This document shows positions 8,464 through 16,894 of a DNA stretch of 64,000 nt, one piece after another (positions within the stretch are counted from its first letter, which is position 1; every line of letters begins with the position of its first letter). The notes beneath the pieces were generated by a model that searched no databases, was not told the origin of the DNA, and was given only the letters and a program-made list of their open reading frames with translations. The translations under genes and the position numbers were made by a program. This DNA is from Rhodosalinus sp041365695 (lineage in GTDB: Bacteria; Pseudomonadota; Alphaproteobacteria; Rhodobacterales; Rhodobacteraceae): assembly GCF_041365695.1 (NCBI RefSeq), contig NZ_JBGFSJ010000003.1, positions 310,001 to 374,000 of the forward strand. The letters are read 5' to 3'.

Positions 8464-9897
8464 GAGACCGCTTCCGACCGCCCCGACCTTCAGAGGATCT
8501 TGGCGATCGTCGAGAGCGGACAGGCCGACTTCGAAGTCGTGCTCGTCCATTCCTTCAGTCGTTTCTTCCGCAAGCTCGTGGAGGCTGTGCTCTTTATCGA
8601 CAGGTTGAGGACCTACGGCGTCGAGATCGTCAGTATCAGCCAGCCCGTCCCGCCAGGTCCGGTTGGCGACATGATGCGCTACTTCCTGATGATCTTCGAT
8701 GAGTACCAGTCTGCCGAGACCGCCAAGCACGTGGAGCGCTCGCTTCGGGAAAATGCACGCCAGGGCTTCTGGAGCGGCGGCATCGCCCCCTACGGCTTCA
8801 CGACCATGGCAGCCGGGACCCGCGGAGACGCAAAGAAGAAAAAGCTTGTCGTCAATCCCGATGAGGCTGAGACGGTACGTCTGATCTTCGACCTGTACCT
8901 GACCGGCGACGGGACTTCCGGTCCGCTGGGGACGATGAAGGTCGCGAAATGGCTGAACAATCACGGCTTCCGGAACCGGAACGGCCGGCGGTGGAGCACC
9001 GGAAAAATCCACGACATCCTGACCAACCGCGCTATGATCGGAACCTACATATATGGCCGCTCCAGGAAGGACGCCAAGCGGATCGAGGTGCAGGTCCCGG
9101 CCATTATTCCGGATGAAATCTTCGCGGCCGTTCAGAAGACTTTGCGGGAGCGGAACCCGAAGAAGACCCCACCACGCGTGACGACCGGCCCGATCCTGCT
9201 GACCGGGATCGTCACCTGCGGACATTGCGGAGCGGGCATGACGATAACCACGGGCAAAGGAGGACGGTACAAGTACTACACCTGCGCCTCCCTCACGAGG
9301 ACCGGCGCGGGCAGCTGCGACAACAAGCGTGTGCCGATGGCGGAACTCGACGATTTCGTCACAGACCAGATCATTCGGAAACTCCTCTCCCCGGAAAGGA
9401 CCACACGCGTGCTCGAGGGGCTGCTCAAGAGGCAGTCCGCACGGGAAGTCGAAAAGACGGGAAACCTCAGGCGACTCAGGGAAAAGCTGAACTCCGCCCA
9501 AGCCCGGCTCGACAGGTACTACGACCTCATCGACGCGGGCACGCTCGATCCGGCAGAGCCGACACTGAAGGATCGGATCGAGGCCGCGGCAACCGAGCGC
9601 GACCTTGCCAAGGTCGCGCTCGACCGCATGGCTTCTGAGCTGTCGCCCGCGACGCGCGTGACGGAAGAAAACGTGGCGGCTCTGGCAGACCTCCTGAAGA
9701 AGAATATCACCACCGGAACCATCGAGTTCCGCCGCTCCTACCTCCGCGCCGTCATCAAGGAAATCCAGGTCAGCCAACAGCGCGTTAGGATCGTGGCAAA
9801 GCCAAGCGAGTTCGAGCGCATGGCCCTCACCCTCAATCAAGACGATCTTCGAGTGCCCAGTTTTGTTCCGGGGTGGCGGAGCGAGTGGAGCGCCTGA
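8464..9897 (+). pseudogene. Large serine recombinase, 5'-truncated
   Basis: The open frame begins right after a TGA at 8461-8463 and encodes a serine recombinase that has lost its first 50-60 residues. Readable similarity starts at DRPDLQRI, the middle of the resolvase domain, and continues with VVLVHSFSRFFRK (the conserved SRxxR region), a recombinase domain (about NPDEAETVRLIFDLYL to HDILTNRAMIGTYIYG), a zinc ribbon (TCGHCGAGM and YYTCASLTRTGAGSC) and a long C-terminal coiled coil. The segment with the catalytic serine is absent, so the protein should be inactive even if translated from the TTG at 8500. The break near 8463 lies about 90 bp after the IS630 remnant, which suggests that a rearrangement removed the 5' end. 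Confidence 0.8.
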
Positions 9898-9998
9898 AAA
9901 CTCTGCTGGAAGTAGCGACCGGGATCTATTCTGAAATCGGCGAATCCAAGGAGGTTCTGTTCAACACCCGTACCTACGCATGCTTACGCTGCTGGAAA

Positions 9999-10046
9999 AA
10001 CAAAACATGATCAAAACGGATACAAACCAAGAGCATTGTGTGCGCC
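9999..10046 (+). repeat. 48-bp imperfect direct repeat, copy A
   Basis: This segment aligns without gaps to 14947-14994, with 37 of 48 bases identical by eye; the shared core includes GATCAAA and GATACAAA. It lies about 100 bp after the truncated serine recombinase. The second copy lies about 250 bp after the recombinase/ParB module. A conserved right end of recombinase-mobilised elements is one explanation. Confidence 0.55.
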
Positions 10047-10087
10047 GTTGCCGGTTCCAGGTCTTGGAGACTGGTCTGGGAGAAACG

Positions 10088-10399
10088 TTATCTGAAGAAG
10101 TCCTCCTTGAAACGATCAATCTGATGCATCCGCTCGTGGAGGATCGTGACAATACCAATATCGCCGTTCGAGAGGTGCCTCCAATACACGAAATGGCGCT
10201 CGTACCGGAAGAAATACCCATCAACTCCGAATTCGGCGGGCACGGCCCGCAAATGCACACCGCGCGTTTCGATCTGCTCGAACGCGGCGAACAAGCCGGT
10301 AATGTAGGTCTCGGCCTGCGCTTCGCCCCACGTGTCACGTATGTATCTGTAGATCTCGTCGAGGCGGACGGACGCCGCCTCCTGGATCCGGATCGCCAT
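10088..10399 (-). CDS. parE: ParE-type toxin (RelE/ParE superfamily)
   Basis: This is a 103-residue toxin of the ParE/RelE fold. It begins with the typical helix-helix stretch (EAASVRLDEIYRYIRDTWG), continues with AETYITGLFAAFEQIE, then the strand region YFFRYERHFVYWRHL, and ends with the family's closing motif IVTILHERMHQIDRF. ParE toxins inhibit DNA gyrase, although sequence alone does not separate gyrase poisoners from mRNA-cleaving relatives. The ATG at 10399 lies four bases after the stop of the antitoxin gene, so the two are a bicistronic operon with the antitoxin first. It sits between two recombinase modules and probably stabilises the region. Confidence 0.85.
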   Translation of the reverse strand: MAIRIQEAASVRLDEIYRYIRDTWGEAQAETYITGLFAAFEQIETRGVHLRAVPAEFGVDGYFFRYERHFVYWRHLSNGDIGIVTILHERMHQIDRFKEDFFR

Positions 10400-10403
10400 G
10401 CGC

Positions 10404-10658
10404 TCAGGTCCGGTTCCGGGCGATCACCTCGGCGGCGGTGAGGGGTTTGTAGCTCTCCTCGGGCGCGGCGAAGGCACGGTTCAACTCGGCCTTCAGCCGA
10501 TCGAACGCCTCACGCTCGACGCGCTCCTTGTCGCGACGGATCAGATCGCGGATGTACTCGCTGACGTTCTCGTAGGCGCCGTCCTCGCCGACATTGGTCG
10601 CGACGAACTCGCTGAGCGCGCCGCTGACGCGCACGGTCATGGTGGTGGTCCGAGACAT
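10404..10658 (-). CDS. parD: ParD-type antitoxin
   Basis: This is an 84-residue antitoxin of the ribbon-helix-helix type. The N-terminal strand TTTMTVRVSGALSEFV and the helices around YENVSEYIRDLIRRDKERVE are the usual ParD DNA-binding dimer. The C-terminal part (AFDRLKAELNRAFAAPEE) is the toxin-binding helix. The ATG at 10658 is chosen because GGGGAAAG lies seven to eight bases upstream; the longer open frame to 10706 adds residues unlike the family. It would neutralise the downstream ParE and repress the operon. Confidence 0.85.
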   Translation of the reverse strand: MSRTTTMTVRVSGALSEFVATNVGEDGAYENVSEYIRDLIRRDKERVEREAFDRLKAELNRAFAAPEESYKPLTAAEVIARNRT

Positions 10659-10742
10659 GGCGCTTTCCCCAGATCGTGTGTGTTCAAGATAACCAATATC
10701 GAACACGAAACAAGGGGAACGCTCGGCGGGTGGCGGTCCTGC

Positions 10743-11054
10743 CTACCCTTCTCCATCCTCAAGAACGAGGCGATCTGCCATCGTCAGCAACAGAACCAGC
10801 ACAACGTCCGAATGCCGTGCGAGCGACACCAGGTGTTCGCCGCTCGGACCGCGCTCGCCTGCGAACCAATATTTCACCGTCCTCTCGCTGGCCCCAGTCC
10901 ACCTCATGGCGGACTTGATCGCCCGGTGGGTCGATCCGAGTTCCGCGTGCAACGCCATCGCCACGGCCGCGGGATAATCGCCCGGAACATCCTCGGGATG
11001 CAAAAATGTGCCCATCTTCGGCACAACTGTGCCCATCTTCACCCGCATCTTCAT
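10743..11054 (-). CDS. Small HTH protein of a conserved accessory family
   Basis: This is a 103-residue protein with a helical core that reads as a DNA-binding domain (HRAIKSAMRWTGASERTVKY, then WFAGERGPSGEHLVSLARHS). Similar short proteins with the WTGASERTVKxW and GPSGEHLVxLxRHSD signatures are common in alphaproteobacterial islands, but I know of no assigned function. GGAG lies about eight bases before the ATG at 11054, which fixes that start. The first codons contain a 21-bp duplication, so an alternative ancestral start is the third or fourth ATG (MGTFLHPED). It is divergent from the intact serine recombinase gene and could regulate it. Confidence 0.7.
   Translation of the reverse strand: MKMRVKMGTVVPKMGTFLHPEDVPGDYPAAVAMALHAELGSTHRAIKSAMRWTGASERTVKYWFAGERGPSGEHLVSLARHSDVVLVLLLTMADRLVLEDGEG
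11020..11033. promoter_or_regulatory. Operator-like inverted repeat in the HTH gene start
   Basis: GGCACA and TGTGCC form perfect 6-bp arms around a 2-base spacer. They lie within codons 8-12 of the HTH gene and inside a longer 13-bp direct repeat (TGTGCCCATCTTC at 11007-11019 and 11028-11040). It could be an autoregulatory site, or a by-product of the duplication. Confidence 0.3.
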
Positions 11055-11301
11055 TTGTTTCTCCGCTAAATGTCTGGAGAGACATGAAAACCGCAGAATC
11101 CGTCCGCGCCCGTGACGGGCCGGTCTGGAAGGCTGCGGCGGGCATCCGCACTTCCGAAGGTGAGGAATATGAACGGCAAAACCGGAACGCCGGCGCATGG
11201 ACGCATGAGAGGGCCAATGGGCCTTGCCGCCCGCCGAGGCACAGCGCGGCACCCGCAACGGGCCTGCCGGGGCTCGGCGCTGTGAACAGGGGCACGGTGA
11301 A

Positions 11302-12873
11302 TTGGCAGGTCAAAGCGGCAATACGGGAGCGGGTAGCACGGCGGCCGAACAAGACGTCCCAGCTGTCGCCTACGTCCGGATGTCGACCGACCACCAGAAG
11401 TACTCGACCGAAAATCAGCTGGACGTCATTCGCAAGTATGCCGAAACCCGCGGCCTGACGATCCTGCGGACTTTCGAGGACTCCGGGCGATCCGGCCTGC
11501 GGCTCGATGGCCGGGAGGCGCTGCAGAGCCTGATGGCCGAGGTCCAGTCGGGCCAAGCCGATTTCAAGGCGATCCTCGTCTATGACGTCAGCCGCTGGGG
11601 CCGGTTTCAGGATGCTGACGAGGGCGCCTATCATGAGCACGTCTGCTCCCGCGCCGGCATCCGGGTCCATTACTGCGGCGAGCAGTTCGAGAACGACGGC
11701 TGCATCGGCTCGAACCTCCTGAAGACCGTGAAGCGCGTGATGGCCGGCGAGTACAGCCGCGAGCTGTCGGTGAAGGTCTTCGCCGGACAATGCCGCCTCG
11801 TCGAGTTGGGCTATCGCCAGGGCGGTGCCGCCGGATACGGCCTGCGTCGAGTGCTGATCGATGAGCACGGAAACCCCAAGGGCGAACTGTCCCGCGGCGA
11901 GCAGAAGAGCCTGCAGACCGACCGCGTGATCCTCGTCCCCGGCCCCGAGGAGGAACAGCGGGTCGTCCAGCGCATGTACGAGATGTTCGTCAACGAGGGG
12001 CGGCCTGAGCGCGAGATCGCGGAGGTCCTGAACGCCGAAGGTCACCGCACCGATCTCGACCGGCCGTGGACCCGGGCGACTGTCCATCAGGTTCTGACCA
12101 ACGAAAAGTACATCGGGAACAACGTCTTCAACAAGGTGTCGTTCAAGCTGAAGCAGCGCCGTGTCGTGAACCCTCGGGACATGTGGATCCGGGCGGAGGG
12201 CGCGTTCCCGGCTATCGTCGACAAGGCCCTTTTCCTGCGGGCCCGGGAAATCGTCGACGCCCGCAGCCACCATTTCTCGGACGAGGAGTTGCTCGATGCT
12301 TTGCGCGCGATCCTGAAGCGGCAAGGCATGCTGTCGGGTCTGATCATCGACGAGGAGGATGATCTTCCGTCCTCCAGCGCCTATCGCAGCCGCTTCGGGA
12401 GCCTGCTGCGCGCCTACCGGCTGATCGGCTACGAGCCAGACCGCGACTACAGCTACATCGAGATCAACCGCGCTCTGCGACAGGCGCATCCGCAGGTGGT
12501 GGCCGAGATCATCGCCGGGGTCACGCGGCACGGTGGGCGGGCTGTGCAAGATCCAGAGACCGATCTGCTTCGCGTCAACGACGAGTTCACCGTGTCCATC
12601 GTGCTGGCCCGCTGCGCGGCGACGGCGGCCGGGTCACTGCGGTGGCGCATCCGCCTCGACACCGGCCTGGTGCCGGACATCACGATCGCCGTGCGCATGG
12701 ACGAGGTGAACGAGGCACCGCGCGACTACTTCGTGCTGCCCAGCATCGACATGACTCTCGGGAAACTGAAATTCGCTGAGCAGAATGGTCTCGCACTCGA
12801 TGCGTACCGGTTCGACACGCTCGATTTCTTCTACGCGCTCGCCTCGCGGGCCAGGATCGCGGAGGTGGCGTGA
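11302..12873 (+). CDS. Serine recombinase (resolvase/invertase family), intact
   Basis: This is a site-specific recombinase of about 523 residues. The resolvase catalytic domain (about 20-160) has AYVRMSTDHQ with the nucleophilic serine at residue 28, the region GRSGLRLDGREALQ and the arginine motif YDVSRWGR near 94-101. A recombinase domain follows (about 185-330, with WTRATVHQVLTNEKYIGN), then a C-terminal region without the zinc-ribbon cysteines seen in many large serine recombinases. The frame is open from 11224; I chose the TTG at 11302 because AGGGG lies nine bases upstream and little sequence before it resembles the family. The stop overlaps the ATG of the next gene (TGATG). The combination with two ParB-like genes makes a three-gene module seen in alphaproteobacterial accessory DNA. 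It presumably moves or resolves the surrounding element. Confidence 0.85.
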   Translation: MAGQSGNTGAGSTAAEQDVPAVAYVRMSTDHQKYSTENQLDVIRKYAETRGLTILRTFEDSGRSGLRLDGREALQSLMAEVQSGQADFKAILVYDVSRWGRFQDADEGAYHEHVCSRAGIRVHYCGEQFENDGCIGSNLLKTVKRVMAGEYSRELSVKVFAGQCRLVELGYRQGGAAGYGLRRVLIDEHGNPKGELSRGEQKSLQTDRVILVPGPEEEQRVVQRMYEMFVNEGRPEREIAEVLNAEGHRTDLDRPWTRATVHQVLTNEKYIGNNVFNKVSFKLKQRRVVNPRDMWIRAEGAFPAIVDKALFLRAREIVDARSHHFSDEELLDALRAILKRQGMLSGLIIDEEDDLPSSSAYRSRFGSLLRAYRLIGYEPDRDYSYIEINRALRQAHPQVVAEIIAGVTRHGGRAVQDPETDLLRVNDEFTVSIVLARCAATAAGSLRWRIRLDTGLVPDITIAVRMDEVNEAPRDYFVLPSIDMTLGKLKFAEQNGLALDAYRFDTLDFFYALASRARIAEVA

Positions 12874-13781
12874 TGCCCGACGACACGGAGCCGACCAGCC
12901 AGAAGCAGGTGACCCTGATCCCTTGTGACCGGATCCGGATCCTCAACCCCCGCGTCCGAAACCGGCGCACCTTCGAGGCGATGGTGGAGAACATCGCGCG
13001 CATCGGCCTGAAGCGACCGATCACCGTGGCGCCGCGCGCCGGAACCGATCCGCAGGAGTATGACCTTGTCTGCGGTCAAGGCCGCCTCGAGGCCTTCATC
13101 GAACTCAAGCAGGACAACATCCCGGCCATCGTGATCGAAGCCGACGAGAGCGATTGCCTCGTCATGAGCCTCGTGGAGAACTGCGCAAGGCGGCAGCACA
13201 ACCCGATCGATCTGATGCGCGAAATCGGCTCGCTTCGCGAACGCGGCTACAACGACCGCCAGATCGGCGAGAAGATCGGGGTCTCCTACGAATACGTGAA
13301 CATGATCGCCGGACTGCTGGAGAAGGGCGAGGAGCGCCTGGTCTCCGCCGTGGAGACCGGACTGCTGCCGCTCAACCTCGCCATCCAGATCTCCAAGACC
13401 GACGCCAAGGGCGCGCAGAAGGCGCTGATGGACGCCTATACTCAGAAGAAGCTGCGTGGCCGGAAACTGACGCTTGTGCGCCGCCTGATCCAGCAGCGCG
13501 AGCTCCGCGGGCCCCAGATCAAGAGCAATGCGCTCGGGCGGCGGGTGGCGAAACGCGCGCTGACCAGCGAGGGACTTGTCCGAGCCTATCAGCAGGAGGC
13601 GGCACGTCAGAAACTGCTGATCAAGAAGGCCGAACTCGCGCAGAGCCGGCTGATGTTCGTGCGCGAGGCGTTCCGAACGCTTTGCACGGATGAGCACTTC
13701 ATGACGCTGCTTCGTGCCGAGGGGCTGGAGACAATGCCCGCCGATCTCGCCCAGGCGGTCACCGATGGACCCTCGTCATGA
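12873..13781 (+). CDS. ParB/RepB-like partition protein 1
   Basis: This is a 302-residue ParB-superfamily protein. Residues 10-105 form the ParB N-terminal (CTP-binding) domain: the first box is GQGRLEA near 69-75, where chromosomal ParB has GERRxxA, and the second box is LVENCARRQHNPID near 100-113. An HTH (about 118-148, DRQIGEKIGVSYEYVNMI) and a RepB_C-like C-terminal domain follow. GGAGGT lies seven bases before the ATG at 12873. It overlaps the recombinase stop at one end and the second ParB-like gene (ATGA) at the other, so the three genes are tightly coupled. No ParA ATPase is present, so ordinary plasmid partition is unlikely; a role in recombination control, DNA bridging or element maintenance is inference. 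Confidence 0.8.
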   Translation: MPDDTEPTSQKQVTLIPCDRIRILNPRVRNRRTFEAMVENIARIGLKRPITVAPRAGTDPQEYDLVCGQGRLEAFIELKQDNIPAIVIEADESDCLVMSLVENCARRQHNPIDLMREIGSLRERGYNDRQIGEKIGVSYEYVNMIAGLLEKGEERLVSAVETGLLPLNLAIQISKTDAKGAQKALMDAYTQKKLRGRKLTLVRRLIQQRELRGPQIKSNALGRRVAKRALTSEGLVRAYQQEAARQKLLIKKAELAQSRLMFVREAFRTLCTDEHFMTLLRAEGLETMPADLAQAVTDGPSS

Positions 13782-14695
13782 AACGGGCCGCGAACAAACG
13801 CCCGGCCAGCGTCAACCACGGCTTCGAAGACGACTGTGTCACCCTGCCGATCGACGTGATCTTGCCCCTGTGAACCCTCGGCAAGAGCGCAAAATCCAGC
13901 CGAAAGTACCGGCAGATCGTCGCCTCCATCGCCCAGATCGGGATCGTCGAACCGCCAGTGGTCGTCCCGAACCCAGACAAATCGGCCACCTGGTTGTTGC
14001 TCGACGGGCATCTGCGGATCGAGGCCTTGAAGGATGACGGCGTGCAGGAGGTGGAATGCCTCGTCTCCACCGACGACGAAGCGTTCACCTACAACCGGCA
14101 AGTCAGCCGCCTTGCGCCGATCCAGGAGCACAGGATGATCCGCAAGGCGATCGAGCGCGGCGTGCCCGAGGAGAAGATCGCAGCCGCGCTCGATCTTGGC
14201 ACGCGCAGCATCCAGAAGAAGATCAAGCTGCTGGATGGCATCTCCGAGGAAGCCATCGCGATCCTGAAAGACAAACCTGCTACGGGCGCCGTGTTCGACG
14301 CGCTTCGCAAGATGAAGACCATGCGCCAGATCGAGGCTGCGGAGCTTCTGGTCAACGCAAACAACTACTCCGTCGCCTACGTGAAGGCGATCCTCGCCGG
14401 CACGCCACAGGCACAGCTGGTCGAGTCGTCCAAGCCAAAGAAGGTGAAGGGCATCACGCCCGAGGCGATGGCGCGAATGGAACAGGAACTCTCCCGCCTG
14501 CAGGAGGGCATCGCCTCGATCCAGGATACCTACGGCCAGAATCACCTGCATCTGACCGTGATCAAGGCCTACGTCGGCAAGCTGCTCGGGAACGCCAGGA
14601 TCGTTCGCTACCTCATGCAGACGCGCCCCGAATTCCTGTCCGAGTTTCAGACGATTGCCGAGATGGACTCTGTCATGCCGGCCGAGGCGGAATAG
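13778..14695 (+). pseudogene. ParB/RepB_C-like protein 2 with in-frame TGA
   Basis: This is the second ParB-like gene, starting at ATG 13778 and overlapping the first by ATGA. The frame runs to 14695 (306 codons) but is interrupted by TGA at 13871-13873, codon 32, in the middle of conserved sequence (DVILPL, stop, TLGKSAKSSRKYRQI). Beyond the stop the sequence is normal: LLLDGHLRIEAL (CTP-binding box), NRQVSRLAPIQEHRMI and a HTH, then a RepB_C-type helical domain. A C-to-T change (CGA to TGA) is the simplest cause. Reinitiation at GTG 13958 would give a 245-residue protein lacking the first part of the domain. It could be a recent pseudogene, a read-through gene or a sequence error. Confidence 0.65.
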
Positions 14696-14946
14696 CTGGC
14701 GCGACAGTCTTGATGGGGACCCGGACCCGATAAGCGCGGGGACCGCGGGAGACGCCGGACAGTGGGCCGGATCGAGCGCGGCGGTGGGGATGGCGGCGAA
14801 CCCGCTCGGGGCCCACCAGGCTGGCTTGAGTTTTCGCCGGCCGCGCAGCCGCGCTCGTGGCTGCGTTTCGTCGGGGCGTGCCGGAGGCCGGGCAACTTCG
14901 GCACGCCCACCCGCCATCTCTTCTCGCTACTACTCGGTTGCGACTG

Positions 14947-14994
14947 AACAGAACACGATCAAAGCAGATACAAAGCGGGAGCAAAGTGTCCGAC
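14947..14994 (+). repeat. 48-bp imperfect direct repeat, copy B
   Basis: This is the partner of 9999-10046 in the same orientation, with 37 of 48 positions identical by eye. It lies about 250 bp after the end of the second ParB-like gene, a position comparable to that of copy A after the truncated recombinase. It is a candidate boundary of the recombinase/ParB element. Confidence 0.55.
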
Positions 14995-14995
14995 C

Positions 14996-15484
14996 GCGAC
15001 TTTCAAACGCATGATTCTAAAGGAAATCGTAGCCATCGGCTATTGCTGTGAATCCCATCGTAATCCCGCGAAATCGGAGGGGACGGGACCGGGATCGAAC
15101 GTTCGTTTGTGGATGCCGCTCGGTTTCCAAGGACTTTCTGATCGTCGGGACATGTGACCGAGTGCGTTCTTTTGTCAGGCCTATTCTTTGCGGCTGACAC
15201 AGCACCGCTGGCCGGGATGGTGATGCGCGGATCGGGGCCAAATCTTGATATGCACCATCGAAGTGGTCCGGTTTCGATCTTGGTGCAGTACGGGGCTGGC
15301 AGCTACGGCCGGCGTGGCCGGCGAAGCGGCTCCGAATGGCGGAGCCGGGTCCTCGACCGTCCGCGCCAGAAGCTTTAGGTTTGTGCTCCACGACGCGCGA
15401 AAATGCCAAGAGGCTGCCGTCTTCAGACGCGCCGACGCGCCGTCGTTCATCCGCGACGAGATTGTCAAACCGCCGTCCAAGGCA
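14996..15484. other. Non-coding or decayed stretch
   Basis: I find no intact gene here. The open frames on both strands have compositions typical of chance frames in GC-rich DNA. The segment may be older decayed mobile DNA, since an IstB fragment follows directly. Confidence 0.4.
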
Positions 15485-15675
15485 TCCGGTGGCGCATTGC
15501 GGCGCCACCTTCCCGGCAAGCTATACGAGCCCAGCAGCGTCATCATCGCACGCAACCCAAGCTTTGCCGCATGGGCCGAGGTCTTCGGTAACGCGAGGAT
15601 GAAAACGGCTCTCCGCGATCGCCTTCGCGTAGCTACCATATCCTTCAGACGGCAAATGACAGTGGCCACTTCATG
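15485..15675 (+). pseudogene. IS21-family IstB ATPase remnant
   Basis: The plus strand encodes SGGALRRHLPGKLYE, then PSSVIIARNPSFAAWAEVFG, then NARMKTALRDRL, which matches the closing part of the IS21 helper ATPase IstB (GGALLFHLxSxLYERTSxIITTN, FGEWxxVFGDAKMTTALLDRL). A one-base shift near 15630 leads to YHILQTANDSGHF, corresponding to the IstB ending (CHILETGNDSYRF). The N-terminal Walker region and the partner transposase are missing. This is a short dead fragment. Confidence 0.6.
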
Positions 15676-15955
15676 TTCCATCCCAAGGCGGCAAGGGAAA
15701 AAGCCTCCACAGTAACCGGACCCTTGCCATCGACAATTTGCAAGACCGTGCCGAAACCCGCTGAAAGTCGAGGCTCGGATCTGGCCAGACATGAACAGCC
15801 AGCCCTCGCCCGCGGCCGGGCTGCAGACCCTCGGCCCACCATTTCCGGACCCGGCAGCGAACGTCGGGCCGAACCCGCGTGACCAGACCCGAACGGCCTC
15901 TCGGCGACTTTCTACGACGGCACCGCGCCGGGGTGTTTGAACCGGAGGCTGCGTG
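15676..15955. other. Spacer between the IstB remnant and the adaptor gene
   Basis: No gene can be supported in these 280 bases. The region lies downstream of the minus-strand adaptor gene and probably holds the end of the 37-kb minus-strand cluster. I saw no terminator with a T-run. Confidence 0.35.
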
Positions 15956-16777
15956 TTAGCCGTCTTCGGGGACCACGTCGCCGAAGCGGGCCGTGCAGCG
16001 TATGCCAGAAATGATCGCGCCCTCCGGATTGGGCAGATGCAGTCGCAGCCCGAAGGTGGCCGAGGCTGCGTCGATGACCGGATTGATCGAGGCCACGACG
16101 GCGTCGAAAGGGCCGGGTGCGCCGAGCTCGGGAACGACAGGCACGACGTCGCCCACCGAGATCGACGGATAGGCCGCCTGCGTAAGAAAGACCTCGACCC
16201 TGAGCGGATCGAGCTGCACGAGCGTCACGACGTGTCCATTGTCGCGCAGATACTCGCCTCGCTCCAGGAAGCGTTCTGACACGACCCCGTCCAGCGTAGC
16301 CCGGATGCGGCGAACCTCGAGCTCCACGTCCGCACGTTCGATCTCGAGCTCCGCCTCCCGCACCCGCGAGAGCGCATCATCAAGCTCGCTTCTGCTGCGG
16401 ATCAGGAGCGCTTCACGCTCGCGCACCTGTGCTTCCGGGACGACGTTGCGTTCGTAGAGATCCTGCACGCGGGCGAACTCCTGCTCCTCGAAGGCAAGTT
16501 GCGCTTCGGCCGCCGTGATGCTCGCCCGGTTCTCGGCCCGGACCTGCGCAAGGCGCCGCATCATCTCCTGCATGTCCGAGCGCAACGTCGCGACGACATC
16601 GCCTTCGCGCACCTCGTCTCCCACCTCCACAAGCACCTCGTCGATGAGGCCGGGCACCGTACCGCCGAGGTCGACTGACGCTCCCGGAAGAATCAGGCAA
16701 TCCTCGCTGTCGAGCGCAGCGGCCGGTGTGGCGAGCACCGCCGCGAACGCGAGACCCGTGACCCGCAAGCAGATCAT
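15956..16777 (-). CDS. Periplasmic adaptor (membrane fusion protein, HlyD/RND-type)
   Basis: This is a secreted or membrane-anchored adaptor of 273 residues. It starts with a signal peptide (CLRVTGLAFAAVLATPAAAL, cleavage near residue 22). A first half of a biotinyl-lipoyl-like domain follows (GLIDEVLVEVGDEVREGDVV), then a coiled-coil hairpin (about 65-135), the second lipoyl half (IRATLDGVVSERFLERGEYL) and a beta-barrel part (LDPLRVEVFLTQAAYP). The ATG at 16777 has GGGAGGTGACGG just upstream. Proteins of this fold bridge inner-membrane transporters to outer-membrane channels. No RND pump or ABC transporter lies next to it; instead it lies 117 bases after the stop of the giant surface-protein gene, on the same strand, so it probably belongs to that protein's export route. 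Confidence 0.85.
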   Translation of the reverse strand: MICLRVTGLAFAAVLATPAAALDSEDCLILPGASVDLGGTVPGLIDEVLVEVGDEVREGDVVATLRSDMQEMMRRLAQVRAENRASITAAEAQLAFEEQEFARVQDLYERNVVPEAQVREREALLIRSRSELDDALSRVREAELEIERADVELEVRRIRATLDGVVSERFLERGEYLRDNGHVVTLVQLDPLRVEVFLTQAAYPSISVGDVVPVVPELGAPGPFDAVVASINPVIDAASATFGLRLHLPNPEGAIISGIRCTARFGDVVPEDG

Positions 16778-16894
16778 CCGTCACCTCCCAGAAAGGCAAT
16801 CGCGCGCCGTCCCTTACGCCGCGCCACGTCCGGTCGAGCGCAGGACCGGAAAGCGGCCCCGGTCCGCGCGCCACACCGATTCATGAAACCCCGA

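Noticed and set aside
12873..14695. Plasmid repABC-type partition locus
   Set aside because: No ParA/RepA ATPase and no RepC initiator are present. The ParB-like genes are coupled to a recombinase instead.
15245..15715. Intact 156-residue gene around the IstB fragment
   Set aside because: Only the central part resembles IstB, the frame shifts within the conserved ending and the first 80 residues are unrelated, so it is a remnant.
15956..16777. Adaptor of an RND drug-efflux pump
   Set aside because: The fold fits, but there is no RND pump gene beside it, and it directly follows the giant surface-protein gene on the same strand.
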